From contig DASPNJ010000062.1 of the NCBI GenBank assembly GCA_035626595.1, positions 1 to 64,000 of the forward strand: DNA of 64,000 bases, read 5' to 3'. The DNA comes from JAQGMV01 sp035626595 (lineage in GTDB: Bacteria; Pseudomonadota; Gammaproteobacteria; Burkholderiales; SG8-41). Position numbers and translations under genes: made by a program. The notes beneath the pieces were generated by a model, which made no database searches, was not told the DNA's origin, and saw nothing but the letters and a program-made list of their open reading frames with translations. Positions 1-8,552 of this stretch are shown one piece after another (the first letter of the stretch is position 1; every line of letters starts with the position of its first letter).

Positions 1-551
1 TCGCCCACGACGGGGAGGCCCTTCTCCTCGAACCGCCGCTGCCAGTACGGCTCCCGCGCGATGAAGACGGGGATGCAGTTGACGAACGCGCAGCCGGCGT
101 CGAGCACCTGCTCCACGTACCACTTGGTCGCCATCTCCGAACCGACGGGAAGATAGGAGACCACCACGTCGGTGCGGGTCTTCTTCAATATGCCGACGAT
201 ATCGTCGGTGCTGCCGCGCGCCTTCGGCACGATGTTCTTCAGGTACTTGCCCAGCCCGTCGTGAGTCATGCCGCGACGCACCTTGACACCGAGCGGCGGC
301 ACGTCGGCGAAGCGCGCGGTATTGTTCGGCTCGGCGAAAACCGCCTCGGCCAGGTCGCGCCCGACCTTGTCGGCATTCACGTCGAACGCGGCGCTGAATT
401 CGATGTCGCGGGGCTGATAGCCCCCCAGATCGACGTGCATGAGGCCGGGCACGAAATCGCCCGCGCGGGCGTCGCGGTAGAACTGGACGCCCTGCACGAG
501 TGAGGAGGCGCAGTTCCCCACGCCTATGATCGCCACTCTTACTTTAGCCAT
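1..551 (-). CDS. ino1: Myo-inositol-1-phosphate synthase (N-terminal part, cut by window edge)
   Basis: Reading leftward from ATG at 549-551, the protein starts MAKVRVAIIGVGNCASSL, an NAD-binding Rossmann loop, followed by about 183 residues before the window ends. The GVGNCASSLVQG loop and the later SYLPVGSEMATKWY segment match the actinobacterial/archaeal-type inositol-3-phosphate synthases, which convert glucose-6-phosphate to 1L-myo-inositol-1-phosphate using NAD. The gene is divergent from the glycan operon starting at 1012, with 460 bp between them. No clear Shine-Dalgarno precedes the start. Inositol synthesis is uncommon in proteobacteria, so its place beside sugar epimerases and glycosyltransferases suggests an inositol-containing product. 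That is inference. Confidence 0.88.
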   Translation of the reverse strand, partial: MAKVRVAIIGVGNCASSLVQGVQFYRDARAGDFVPGLMHVDLGGYQPRDIEFSAAFDVNADKVGRDLAEAVFAEPNNTARFADVPPLGVKVRRGMTHDGLGKYLKNIVPKARGSTDDIVGILKKTRTDVVVSYLPVGSEMATKWYVEQVLDAGCAFVNCIPVFIAREPYWQRRFEEKGLPVVG

Positions 552-1011
552 GATGAGAAGCTTGCCGGTGTACTGCGGCTCGCAGTCCCGGCACATCAGC
601 AAGCGCCATTCCGTTCGCATAGCGACGCGGTGTGATGGACAGGCGCAGCTGCGACGAGCATATATGCGGGCGGAAATTACCCGCCGGCGGTCAACGTTGC
701 AGTCGCCGCGCCGGTTTGTCAGCAAGCTCGGTCGAATGCGACTTGCCTGCATCGATTTTGCCGATGCGTCCATCGTCCGAGCTACTTACCTTCGTTTGGC
801 ACCTTCGTTGCAGTGTCGATGCGGCGACTTTTTTGCGCAATCGGTGGGCGTGGCACACACGTGGCCCAGTGCTTGCAAAACCGAAATCGCCGAGCTGTTC
901 CGCACATTAATCCGTAGTGCAGTCATTGCGTTGAGTCGTCCGCAACTGCTGCCCAGTTGCGCGGAGCGCTGGCACCTTGTGTCGGACGACGTACGAAGAA
1001 AGGCAGAAAAC
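552..1011. other. Divergent intergenic region
   Basis: This 460-bp stretch separates the divergent inositol-phosphate synthase gene from the nine-gene glycan operon. It looks less GC-rich than its surroundings. An open frame crosses it in phase with the 1012 gene, but its translation has no recognisable fold and the Rossmann motif only begins after 1012. A 10-bp palindrome GCATATATGC lies at 658-667. I cannot fix a promoter with confidence; promoters for both directions must lie here. Confidence 0.5.
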
Positions 1012-2130
1012 ATGACGCGGCAGGTGCTCATCACGGGCGGTGCGGGATTTCTCGGGTCTCATCTGGCGGACGAGCTGCTCGAGCGTGGTTACAAGGTGCG
1101 TGCGCTCGATCATCTCGCGCCGCAGGTGCACGGTGAAGGGCGCCAGAGGCCGTCGTACCTCGACCCTGAAATCGAGCTGGTCGTGGGCGACGTGCGCGAT
1201 GCCGACGTCGTGAGACGCGCGCTGCGCGGCGTCGACGCGGTGTTTCATTTCGCGGCTGCCGTCGGCGTCGGCCAGAGCATGTACGAAGTCGCGCATTACG
1301 TCGGCATGAACGATCTCGGCACGTCGGTGCTGTTGGAGGCGCTGATCGAGCGTCCCGTGGAGCGTCTCGTGGTCGCGTCCAGCATGAGCCTCTACGGCGA
1401 GGGCCTGTACCGCACCCCCACGGGTGAAGCGCGTGTGGTGGGCGAACGGTCCCTCGAGCAGTTGCGGCGCGCGGACTGGGACTGGCGCGATGCGGACGGA
1501 ACGCCGCTCACGCCAGTGGCGACACCCGAAACGAAAACGCCCGCCATAGCCTCGGTGTACGCGCTGACGAAATTCGACCAGGAGCGGCTGTGCCTCATGA
1601 TCGGTCGCGCTTACGGCATCCCGACCGTCGCGCTGCGGTTCTTCAACGCGTACGGGCCGCGCCAGGCGCTTTCAAATCCGTATACCGGCGTGCTCGCGAT
1701 TTTCGCGTCGAGACTCCTCAATGATGCCCCGCCGGCGATCTTCGAGGACGGTAATCAATGCCGCGACTTCGTGAGCGTCTACGACATCGCGCGTGCCTGC
1801 CGGCTGGCGCTGGAGGTGCCGGAGGCCGCCGGCGAGGTCTTCAACGTTGGCAGCGGACGCATGTATACCGTGCGCGAAGTGGCGCGGCGCGTCGCGGCCG
1901 TTCTGGGCAGGACGCATATCGAGCCGGAAATCATCGGCAAGTATCGCGTCGGCGACATACGACATTGTTTCGCCGATATCACCAAGGCCCGCGACGTGCT
2001 CGGCTACGCACCCGCGGTGACGCTCGATGAAGGGCTGCAGGAGCTCGCGGCGTGGCTCGAAGGTCAGGCGGCGGTCGACCGCCTCGCGCAGGCGAGCGCC
2101 GAGCTCGCCGCGAGAGGGCTGACGGTATGA
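1012..2130 (+). CDS. NAD-dependent sugar epimerase/dehydratase
   Basis: A 372-residue extended short-chain dehydrogenase. The Rossmann loop GGAGFLGSH lies at residues 8-16, the catalytic YxxxK appears as YALTK near residue 184, and RFFNAYGPRQ follows as in UDP-glucose 4-epimerase relatives. A roughly 50-residue insertion rich in W, D and P sits just before the YxxxK motif and may mark a subfamily. The ATG at 1012 is chosen because it immediately precedes the fold and has an AAGGCAG-like ribosome site; the longer frame upstream is non-homologous. It is the first gene of a coupled operon and its stop overlaps the next start (ATGA). The substrate is presumably a nucleotide sugar, identity unknown. 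Confidence 0.85.
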   Translation: MTRQVLITGGAGFLGSHLADELLERGYKVRALDHLAPQVHGEGRQRPSYLDPEIELVVGDVRDADVVRRALRGVDAVFHFAAAVGVGQSMYEVAHYVGMNDLGTSVLLEALIERPVERLVVASSMSLYGEGLYRTPTGEARVVGERSLEQLRRADWDWRDADGTPLTPVATPETKTPAIASVYALTKFDQERLCLMIGRAYGIPTVALRFFNAYGPRQALSNPYTGVLAIFASRLLNDAPPAIFEDGNQCRDFVSVYDIARACRLALEVPEAAGEVFNVGSGRMYTVREVARRVAAVLGRTHIEPEIIGKYRVGDIRHCFADITKARDVLGYAPAVTLDEGLQELAAWLEGQAAVDRLAQASAELAARGLTV

Positions 2131-3239
2131 GCCCCGCGAGGACGAAACCCCGACGCCTCTTCGCCGGCAGCCGCAGCCCGAGCGTTACGCTGATCACCGG
2201 CGGCGCCGGATTCATCGGCGCCAATCTGGCGCACCGCCTGCTGAATGAGGGCCGGCCGGTGCTGATCCTCGACAATCTGTCTCGTGCCGGTGTCGAGCAG
2301 AACCTCGCGTGGCTGCGCGAGGAGCACGGCGACGCGCTGCAAGTTGCCGTGGAAGACATCCGCGATCGCGCGGCGGTTGCACACGCGGTTGCGCGCGCGC
2401 AGCAGATTTTCCACTTCGCGGCGCAGGTTGCGGTGACGACGAGCATGCTGGATCCGCTGGAGGATTTCGCGACCAACGCCGCGGGCACGCTCAACCTGCT
2501 CGAGGCTGCACGCGCGCAACGCGATCCGCCGCCGATCATCCTCACGTCCACCAACAAGGTCTATGGCGGTCTGGATGACGTGCCACTCGTCCACGAGGGG
2601 CAGCGCTACATGCCCATGGCGGAGACGCTGCGTCACTGCGGCATCTCGGAAGCGCGCCCGCTCGACTTCCACAGTCCGTATGGGTGCTCCAAAGGCACCG
2701 CCGATCAGTACGTCCGCGATTACGCCCGCTCGTTCGGGTTGAAAACGGTGGTGTTCCGCATGAGCTGCATCTATGGTCCGCATCAATTCGGCACCGAGGA
2801 CCAGGGCTGGGTCGCCCATTTCCTCGTGCGCGCGATCGATGGCGAGCCGATCACGGTCTATGGCGATGGCAGCCAGGTACGCGACATCCTGTTTGTCGAC
2901 GATCTGGTCGACGCATTCCTGCTGGCCGAGCGCCACGTCGGCATGCTCTCCGGCGGCGCGTTCAATATCGGCGGTGGGCCCGGTAACGTGATCAGCCTGC
3001 TCGACCTGCTCGACCGCATCGAGGAGCTTCGCGGCGAGCGGCCGCGGACGCATTTCGCGGAGTGGCGCACCGGGGATCAGCGCTACTACGTATCGGATAC
3101 GCGGGCTTTCGGGCAGGCGACCGGCTGGAAACCGAAAGTGCGCGCGAGCGACGGCATTCGCCGGTTGCACGAGTGGCTGACCGATCATCGTGCGCAGCGC
3201 CGCGCGCTGGCGCAACCGTCATGCGCGCTGGCGTCATAG
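2127..3239 (+). CDS. NAD-dependent nucleotide-sugar epimerase, CDP-paratose 2-epimerase-like
   Basis: A 370-residue extended SDR protein with GGAGFIGANL near residue 25 and YGCSK as the catalytic YxxxK. The stretch MSCIYGPHQFGTEDQGWVAH is the hallmark of the CDP-paratose/CDP-tyvelose 2-epimerase (RfbE/Tyv) group and differs from UDP-glucose 4-epimerases. The start overlaps the previous stop by 4 nt, and its own 3' end overlaps the dehydrogenase gene by 19 nt. The family suggests C2 epimerisation of a nucleotide sugar. None of the other genes of CDP-dideoxyhexose synthesis is visible here, so the true substrate may differ. Confidence 0.85.
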   Translation: MSPARTKPRRLFAGSRSPSVTLITGGAGFIGANLAHRLLNEGRPVLILDNLSRAGVEQNLAWLREEHGDALQVAVEDIRDRAAVAHAVARAQQIFHFAAQVAVTTSMLDPLEDFATNAAGTLNLLEAARAQRDPPPIILTSTNKVYGGLDDVPLVHEGQRYMPMAETLRHCGISEARPLDFHSPYGCSKGTADQYVRDYARSFGLKTVVFRMSCIYGPHQFGTEDQGWVAHFLVRAIDGEPITVYGDGSQVRDILFVDDLVDAFLLAERHVGMLSGGAFNIGGGPGNVISLLDLLDRIEELRGERPRTHFAEWRTGDQRYYVSDTRAFGQATGWKPKVRASDGIRRLHEWLTDHRAQRRALAQPSCALAS

Positions 3240-4171
3240 CGGCCCCCGGCGACGCCGCGATTCGCACGGTCGCAACGCCCGAGCCCGGTGCGGGCGAGGT
3301 GCTCGTGCGACTCGAAGGCTCGGGCGTGTGTGCGTCCAGCTTGCCCGTGTGGGAGGGCCGCTCGTGGTTTGATTATCCGCAGCCCGCGGGCGCGCCGGGC
3401 CACGAAGGCTGGGGCCGCGTCGCCGCAGTCGGCGACGGGGTGCGCGAGCTCACGGTCGGCGATCGCGTCGCGGCGATCTCGTTCAAGGCTCATGCCGAGT
3501 ACGACATCGCCAGAGCTGACGCGCTGGTGCGGTTGCCTCCGGAGCTCGACGGGATTCCGGTGCCGGGCGAGCCGCTCGGCTGCGCGGTCAACATCTTCAA
3601 GCGGAGCGGGATCGAAGACGGGCACACGGTCGCGATCATCGGCGCGGGTTTCCTGGGCATGCTGCTGACGCGGCTCGCTTCGCACGCCGGCGCGCGGGTG
3701 ATCGCGATATCGCGCAGACCCTATGCGCTCGAGCTTGCGCGGACGTTCGGCGCCGCGGAGACGATTGCGATGGACGACCACGGGCGCGTGATCGATACGC
3801 TCCGGCGTCTGACCGGAGGCCGCTGGTGCGAGCGCGTGATCGAAGCGGTGGGACTGCAGTGGCCCCTCGACCTCGCGGGAGAGCTCACCGCCGAGCGCGG
3901 CCGGCTCGTCATCGCCGGTTTTCACCAGGACGGCTTGCGGAGCGTCAACGTGCAGCTCTGGAACTGGCGGGGGATCGATGTCGTCAATGCGCACGAACGC
4001 GATCCGCAGCGCTACGTCGAAGGCATACGCAGCGCGGTCGAGCTCATGCGCGCGGGCGTGCTCGACCCGCACGCGCTCTACACCCGTCTGCCGCTCGACG
4101 ATCTCGGGCGGGCGCTCGAGTTGACGCGCACGCGCCCTGACGGATTCGTCAAAGCGCTGGTGACGACGTGA
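3221..4171 (+). CDS. Zinc-type alcohol dehydrogenase-like oxidoreductase (MDR superfamily)
   Basis: A 316-residue medium-chain dehydrogenase with a GroES-like N-terminal half and a Rossmann half (AIIGAGFLGML near residue 140). The catalytic zinc ligands seem kept: Cys in GVCASS and His-Glu in GHEGWG. The four-cysteine structural zinc lobe of classical alcohol dehydrogenases is absent, which explains the short length, and CGTD is replaced by CASS. ATG at 3221 lies inside the 3' end of the epimerase gene. It probably oxidises or reduces a hydroxyl on a sugar or cyclitol, fitting the neighbouring Gfo/Idh gene; the substrate is unknown. Confidence 0.82.
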   Translation: MRAGVIAAPGDAAIRTVATPEPGAGEVLVRLEGSGVCASSLPVWEGRSWFDYPQPAGAPGHEGWGRVAAVGDGVRELTVGDRVAAISFKAHAEYDIARADALVRLPPELDGIPVPGEPLGCAVNIFKRSGIEDGHTVAIIGAGFLGMLLTRLASHAGARVIAISRRPYALELARTFGAAETIAMDDHGRVIDTLRRLTGGRWCERVIEAVGLQWPLDLAGELTAERGRLVIAGFHQDGLRSVNVQLWNWRGIDVVNAHERDPQRYVEGIRSAVELMRAGVLDPHALYTRLPLDDLGRALELTRTRPDGFVKALVTT

Positions 4172-5205
4172 GCGCGCTCGCTGCCCCGGCGCGCGAGGCG
4201 CCGCCGGTTGCGCCCGCGCGGCATCGGCCACGCCTCGGCTTTCTCGGCGTCGGTTGGATCGGCCGCCATCGGCTGGAGGCCATCGCGACCGACGGCTGCA
4301 CGGAGATTGCCGCGATTGCGGACGAATCGCGCGAGGCACTCGCGCGCGCCCGCGAGGTGGCGCCTGCGGCGGCCGAGCTGGATTCGCTCGAGGCGTTGTG
4401 CGAGCTCGACCTCGACGGCGTGGTGATCGCGACGCCGAGCGCGCTGCACGCGGCGCAGGCCTCTGCGGCCCTCGGCTGCGGCCTTGCCGTGTTCTGTCAG
4501 AAGCCGCTCGCGCGCACGGCGGACGAAGCGACGGCGGTGGTGCGTGCGGCGCGCGACGCCGACCGCCTGCTAGGCGTCGATTTTTCCTATCGGCACACGC
4601 GCGCGATGCAGGCGATTCACGAGCTTGTCAGCATCGGAGAGCTCGGCGAGCCGTATGCGGTCGATCTCGTCTTTCACAACGCGTATGGGCCCGACAAGCC
4701 GTGGTTTCGCGATCCGGTGCTCTCCGGTGGCGGCTGCGTGATCGATCTCGGGACGCACCTCGTCGACCTCGCGTTGTGGACGCTCGGGTTTCCGGGCGTG
4801 CAGCGGGTATCGAGCCGGCTCTATTGCGGGGGACGCGTCCTCGCGGATGTGACGAGCGCGGTCGAAGACTACGCGATCGCCCAGCTCGAGCTCGACACCG
4901 GCGCAGTCGTGAGGCTCGCCTGCTCATGGAATCTGCCGGCGGGTCAGGATGCGGTCATCGGCGTCGATTTCCACGGCACACGCGCCGGTGCGGCGCTGCG
5001 CAACGTCAACGGCTCGTTCTACGATTTCAGCGCGGAGTATTGCCGCGGCACGCGGCGTATTACGCTCGCCGAGCCGCCCGATGCATGGGGCGGCCGCGCG
5101 GCCGTCGCGTGGGCGCGCCGTCTCGCCACGAATGCCCGCTTTGACCCGGATATCGAGCGCGCGATCGATGTCGCCCGCGTCCTGGATGCGATTTATGGTC
5201 GCTGA
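4168..5205 (+). CDS. Gfo/Idh/MocA-family NAD(P)-dependent oxidoreductase
   Basis: 345 residues, starting with GTG in a GTGA overlap with the previous stop. The N-terminal Rossmann loop reads GFLGVGWIGRHR, and QKPLAR at about residue 112 corresponds to the EKP motif of this family with Glu changed to Gln. The middle segment GGCVIDLGTHLVDLALW carries the usual D-G-x-H active-site stretch. The family includes glucose-fructose oxidoreductase and inositol 2-dehydrogenase. Given the nearby inositol-phosphate synthase gene, an inositol- or sugar-derived substrate is plausible but not shown. Confidence 0.85.
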   Translation: MSALAAPAREAPPVAPARHRPRLGFLGVGWIGRHRLEAIATDGCTEIAAIADESREALARAREVAPAAAELDSLEALCELDLDGVVIATPSALHAAQASAALGCGLAVFCQKPLARTADEATAVVRAARDADRLLGVDFSYRHTRAMQAIHELVSIGELGEPYAVDLVFHNAYGPDKPWFRDPVLSGGGCVIDLGTHLVDLALWTLGFPGVQRVSSRLYCGGRVLADVTSAVEDYAIAQLELDTGAVVRLACSWNLPAGQDAVIGVDFHGTRAGAALRNVNGSFYDFSAEYCRGTRRITLAEPPDAWGGRAAVAWARRLATNARFDPDIERAIDVARVLDAIYGR

Positions 5206-6343
5206 GCAGTCCCGCCTCGTGCTGATGACGACCGACACGGTGGGCGGCGTCTGGCATCACGCGCTTGAGCTCGCGCGGGCGCTGATCGTGCGCGGCAGTG
5301 ATGTCGCGCTCGCGACCATGGGCGGGCCGCTCAATGCGACGCAACGCGCGCAGGTCGCGGGTATCGAGGGATTGCCCGTCTACGACAGCAGCTTCCGCCT
5401 GGAATGGATGGACGAGCCGTGGGACGACATTACCCGCGCGGGCGAATGGCTCCTGCGTCTCGAGGAATATCTGTGTCCCCAGGTCGTGCATCTGAACCAG
5501 TTCGCGTTCGGTAGTCTGCCGTTCGCGGCGCCGCGGCTCGTCGTCGCCCACTCATGCGTGTGCTCCTGGTGGCGAGCCGTTCACGGACGTGCCGCGCCGC
5601 GCGAATGGCGTCGCTACCGCGACGCCGTGGAGCAGGGACTCGATGGGGCGGACATCGTCGCCGCACCGACCCGAGCGATGCTCGAGACGCTGCGCGAGAA
5701 CTATGGCTATGCCGGTCCGGGCCTTGCAATCCCGAACGGACGCAGCGCCGCCGATTACGCGGCAGCGGCCAAGGAGCCGGTGATTCTCGCCGCCGGGCGT
5801 TTGTGGGATGCCGCGAAAAATCTCGCCGCACTCGAGGCCGTGGCGCCGCGGCTGCGCTGGCCGGTCGTCGTCGCGGGCTCGCAGGTCCACCCGGACGGCG
5901 GCGTGCGTCAGGCGCGCGGCGTTCTCAGCCTTGGCGAGCTCGCGCCGCACGCGCTGGCGCGACATTACGCGCGCGCCTCGATCTATGCGCTGCCGGCGCG
6001 CTACGAGCCGTTCGGACTGACGGCGCTCGAAGCGGCGCTCGCAGGCTGCGCTCTCGTGCTCGGCGACATCCCCACGCTGCGAGAAGTGTGGTGCGAGGCG
6101 GCGCTGTACGTGCCGCCGGACGATCATCCGGCGCTGAAGGAGGCGCTGTCGCGCCTCATCGCGGACGCGTCGCTGCGCACGACCCTGGCACGCGCAGCAC
6201 GGCGACGCGCGCTCGAATACACCCCGGAGCGCATGGCGCGCGGTTACGAGCGCGTCTATGCGGCGCTTGCGGGGGATGCCGGTTACGCGCGCGCGGGCCG
6301 TAAGTCGGCTGCCGCGCAGGAGTCACGCCAGTGCGCGTCGTAA
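5195..6343 (+). CDS. Glycosyltransferase, GT-B fold (GT4-like)
   Basis: 382 residues. The start region LMTTDTVGGVWHHALELAR is the N-terminal acceptor-side loop of GT4-type enzymes. The C-terminal half has ARYEPFGLTALEAALAG, containing the E-x7-E nucleotide-sugar binding motif. ATG at 5195 overlaps the preceding gene by 11 nt, and the 3' end overlaps the next gene by 13 nt. It probably transfers a sugar from a nucleotide donor onto a growing glycoconjugate at the cytoplasmic face. Donor and acceptor cannot be told from sequence. Confidence 0.85.
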   Translation: MVAEQSRLVLMTTDTVGGVWHHALELARALIVRGSDVALATMGGPLNATQRAQVAGIEGLPVYDSSFRLEWMDEPWDDITRAGEWLLRLEEYLCPQVVHLNQFAFGSLPFAAPRLVVAHSCVCSWWRAVHGRAAPREWRRYRDAVEQGLDGADIVAAPTRAMLETLRENYGYAGPGLAIPNGRSAADYAAAAKEPVILAAGRLWDAAKNLAALEAVAPRLRWPVVVAGSQVHPDGGVRQARGVLSLGELAPHALARHYARASIYALPARYEPFGLTALEAALAGCALVLGDIPTLREVWCEAALYVPPDDHPALKEALSRLIADASLRTTLARAARRRALEYTPERMARGYERVYAALAGDAGYARAGRKSAAAQESRQCAS

Positions 6344-7446
6344 TCTTCTGCCATTCGCTGGTTTCGGACTGGAACCACGGCAACGCACATTTCCTGCGCG
6401 GTATCTGCACGGAGTTGCTGGCGCGCGGCCATGCGCTCGACGTGTACGAGCCTGCGGATGCGTGGAGCGTCTCGCATCTGGTGGCCGAGCATGGTGAGAC
6501 ACCCATCGCGGGCTTCCGGCGCGCCTATCCGGCCCTGCGAAGCCGCCGCTACGGGCCCGAGCTCGATCTCGATGCCGCGCTCGCCAGCGCGCAGCTCGTG
6601 CTCGTCCACGAATGGAACGATCACGCGCTGGTACAGCGAATCGGCGAGCACCGACGTCGCAACGGCCATTATCGGCTGCTGTTCCACGACACGCACCACC
6701 GCTCGATCACGGAGCCTGACGCGATGGCCGCGTATCGCCTGGAGCACTACGACGGGGTGCTCGCGTTCGGCGCGGTGATCCGTGATCTATACCGACAGCT
6801 CGGGTGGGCGCAGCGCGCGTGGACGTGGCACGAAGCCGCCGACACGCGAATCTTTCGGCCGCTCACCGGAGAGTCGCGTCGCGGCGATGTCGTGTGGGTC
6901 GGCAACTGGGGCGATGACGAGCGCGCCTCGGAGCTCGATGAGTTCCTGCTCGAGCCGATTCGCGCGCTGCGACTGCAGGCGCTGGTCCACGGCGTGCGTT
7001 ATCCGGCCGACGCGCTCGCTCGCTTGGCGGAAGCCGGCATTGCGTACGGCGGTTGGCTGCCCAATTACGAGACCCCGCGCGTGTTCGCGCGCCATGCAGC
7101 GACGGTGCACGTGCCGAGACGTCCGTACGTGAAAGCACTGCCGGGCGTGCCGACGATCCGTGTATTCGAGGCGCTCGCGTGCGGTATACCGCTGGTTTGC
7201 GCGCCGTGGGAGGACACCGAGGGGCTGTTCGAGCCCGGCGCCGACTACCTCGTGGCGCGCAGCGGCGCGGAGATGAAGCGGCATCTCGACGCGGTGATCC
7301 GTGATCGTGATCTTGCGCGCGAGCTGGCGGAGCACGGACGCCGCACGATACTGGCGCGGCACACGTGCGCGCACCGGGTCGACGAGCTCCTGCGCATCCA
7401 TGCCGAGCTGGTTGGCCGCACCAGAACAGTCGGGCTCGCGGTATGA
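6331..7446 (+). CDS. CgeB-like glycosyltransferase 1
   Basis: 371 residues from a GTG start that overlaps the previous gene by 13 nt. The N-terminus (MRVVIFCHSLVSDWNHGNAH) resembles those of the next two genes, with a conserved W-N/G-N-G-A/H loop. The C-terminal FEALACGIPLVCAPWEDTEG is the donor-binding region typical of the spore-protein YkvP/CgeB glycosyltransferase family. It is the first of three tandem paralogues. The product likely adds one sugar of a repeating or branched glycan. Confidence 0.8.
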   Translation: MRVVIFCHSLVSDWNHGNAHFLRGICTELLARGHALDVYEPADAWSVSHLVAEHGETPIAGFRRAYPALRSRRYGPELDLDAALASAQLVLVHEWNDHALVQRIGEHRRRNGHYRLLFHDTHHRSITEPDAMAAYRLEHYDGVLAFGAVIRDLYRQLGWAQRAWTWHEAADTRIFRPLTGESRRGDVVWVGNWGDDERASELDEFLLEPIRALRLQALVHGVRYPADALARLAEAGIAYGGWLPNYETPRVFARHAATVHVPRRPYVKALPGVPTIRVFEALACGIPLVCAPWEDTEGLFEPGADYLVARSGAEMKRHLDAVIRDRDLARELAEHGRRTILARHTCAHRVDELLRIHAELVGRTRTVGLAV

Positions 7447-8552
7447 GCCGCGGCCTCGACATCGCTTTCTTCGGCTCGAGCCTCGTCTCCGCGTATTGGA
7501 ACGGCGCTGCAACGTACTACCGCGGCATCGTGCGGGCGCTGTACGAGCGCGGTCACCAGGTCACCTTCTACGAGCCCGATGCTTACGGGCGGCAGCAGCA
7601 CCGCGACATTGCCGATCCCGACTGGGCGCGCGTCGTCGTCTATCCGGGTGAGGGCGAAGCGCACGCGCTGCGCACGCTCGAAGCCGCGCGCGGCGCCGAT
7701 CTCGTCATCAAGGCGAGCGGGGTCGGCGTGTTCGACGAGCTGCTCGAAAAAGCCGTGCTCGATTTGCAACGTCCGGGAACACTGGTCGCATTCTGGGACG
7801 TCGACGCGCCCGCGACGCTCGATCGCATGCGAAGCGCTCCGCGGGATCCGTTTCGCGCGCTGGTGCCCCGATACGATCTCGTGCTGACCTACGGCGGCGG
7901 CGATCCTGTCGTGAATGCCTACCGCGAGTTCGGCGCCAAGATATGCGTGCCGATCTACAACGCGCTCGATCCTTCGACGCACTATCCGGTCGAGCCGGCC
8001 CCGCGTTTCGAAGCCGATCTCGGTTTTCTCGGCAATCGCCTGCCGGACCGGGAGGCGCGGGTGGAGCGGTTTTTTCTCGACGCCGCCGCGCGCCTGCCGC
8101 AGCGCCGCTTCCTGCTCGGCGGCAGCGGATGGGAGGGGAAGCCGATGCCGGCGAGCGTGCGTTACGTGGGGCACGTCTACACCGCCGAGCATAACGCGTT
8201 CAACTGCACGCCGCGCGCAGTGCTCAACGTAAGCCGCGAGAGCATGGCGCGTTATGGCTTCTCTCCTGCGACGCGTGTGTTCGAGGCGGCGGGTGCGGGC
8301 GCATGCCTGATCACCGACGCGTGGGAGGGCATAGGCCTTTTCCTCGAACCGGGCACGGAGGTACTCGTCGCCGTTCACGGCGAGGAAGTGGCGGAGCACG
8401 TGGAGCGTCTGGACGCACCGACCGCGAGGCGCATCGGGCGCGCGGCGTACGCGCGCGTGCTCGCCGAGCACACGTACGCGCACCGCGCCGCGCAGCTCGA
8501 AGCGCTGCTCGAGGGGTGCAGCGTGCCCGTTTGCGCAGGTGCGACGGCATGA
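7443..8552 (+). CDS. CgeB-like glycosyltransferase 2
   Basis: 369 residues, ATG in an ATGA overlap. The N-terminal FFGSSLVSAYWNGAATYYRG matches the third paralogue (LGLSITSSWGNGHATTYRG) closely in pattern, and the C-terminal FEAAGAGACLITDAWEGI aligns with FEAAACATPIISDRWRGI of that protein. The middle segment with YDLVLTYGGGDPV is also shared (YDLYLSFTGGPTL). This supports tandem duplication followed by divergence. Confidence 0.82.
   Translation: MSRGLDIAFFGSSLVSAYWNGAATYYRGIVRALYERGHQVTFYEPDAYGRQQHRDIADPDWARVVVYPGEGEAHALRTLEAARGADLVIKASGVGVFDELLEKAVLDLQRPGTLVAFWDVDAPATLDRMRSAPRDPFRALVPRYDLVLTYGGGDPVVNAYREFGAKICVPIYNALDPSTHYPVEPAPRFEADLGFLGNRLPDREARVERFFLDAAARLPQRRFLLGGSGWEGKPMPASVRYVGHVYTAEHNAFNCTPRAVLNVSRESMARYGFSPATRVFEAAGAGACLITDAWEGIGLFLEPGTEVLVAVHGEEVAEHVERLDAPTARRIGRAAYARVLAEHTYAHRAAQLEALLEGCSVPVCAGATA

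Noticed and set aside
526..1011. N-terminal extension of the first epimerase from an ATG at 526.
   Set aside because: The extension lacks any known fold, and the Rossmann motif and a ribosome site mark ATG 1012 as the start.
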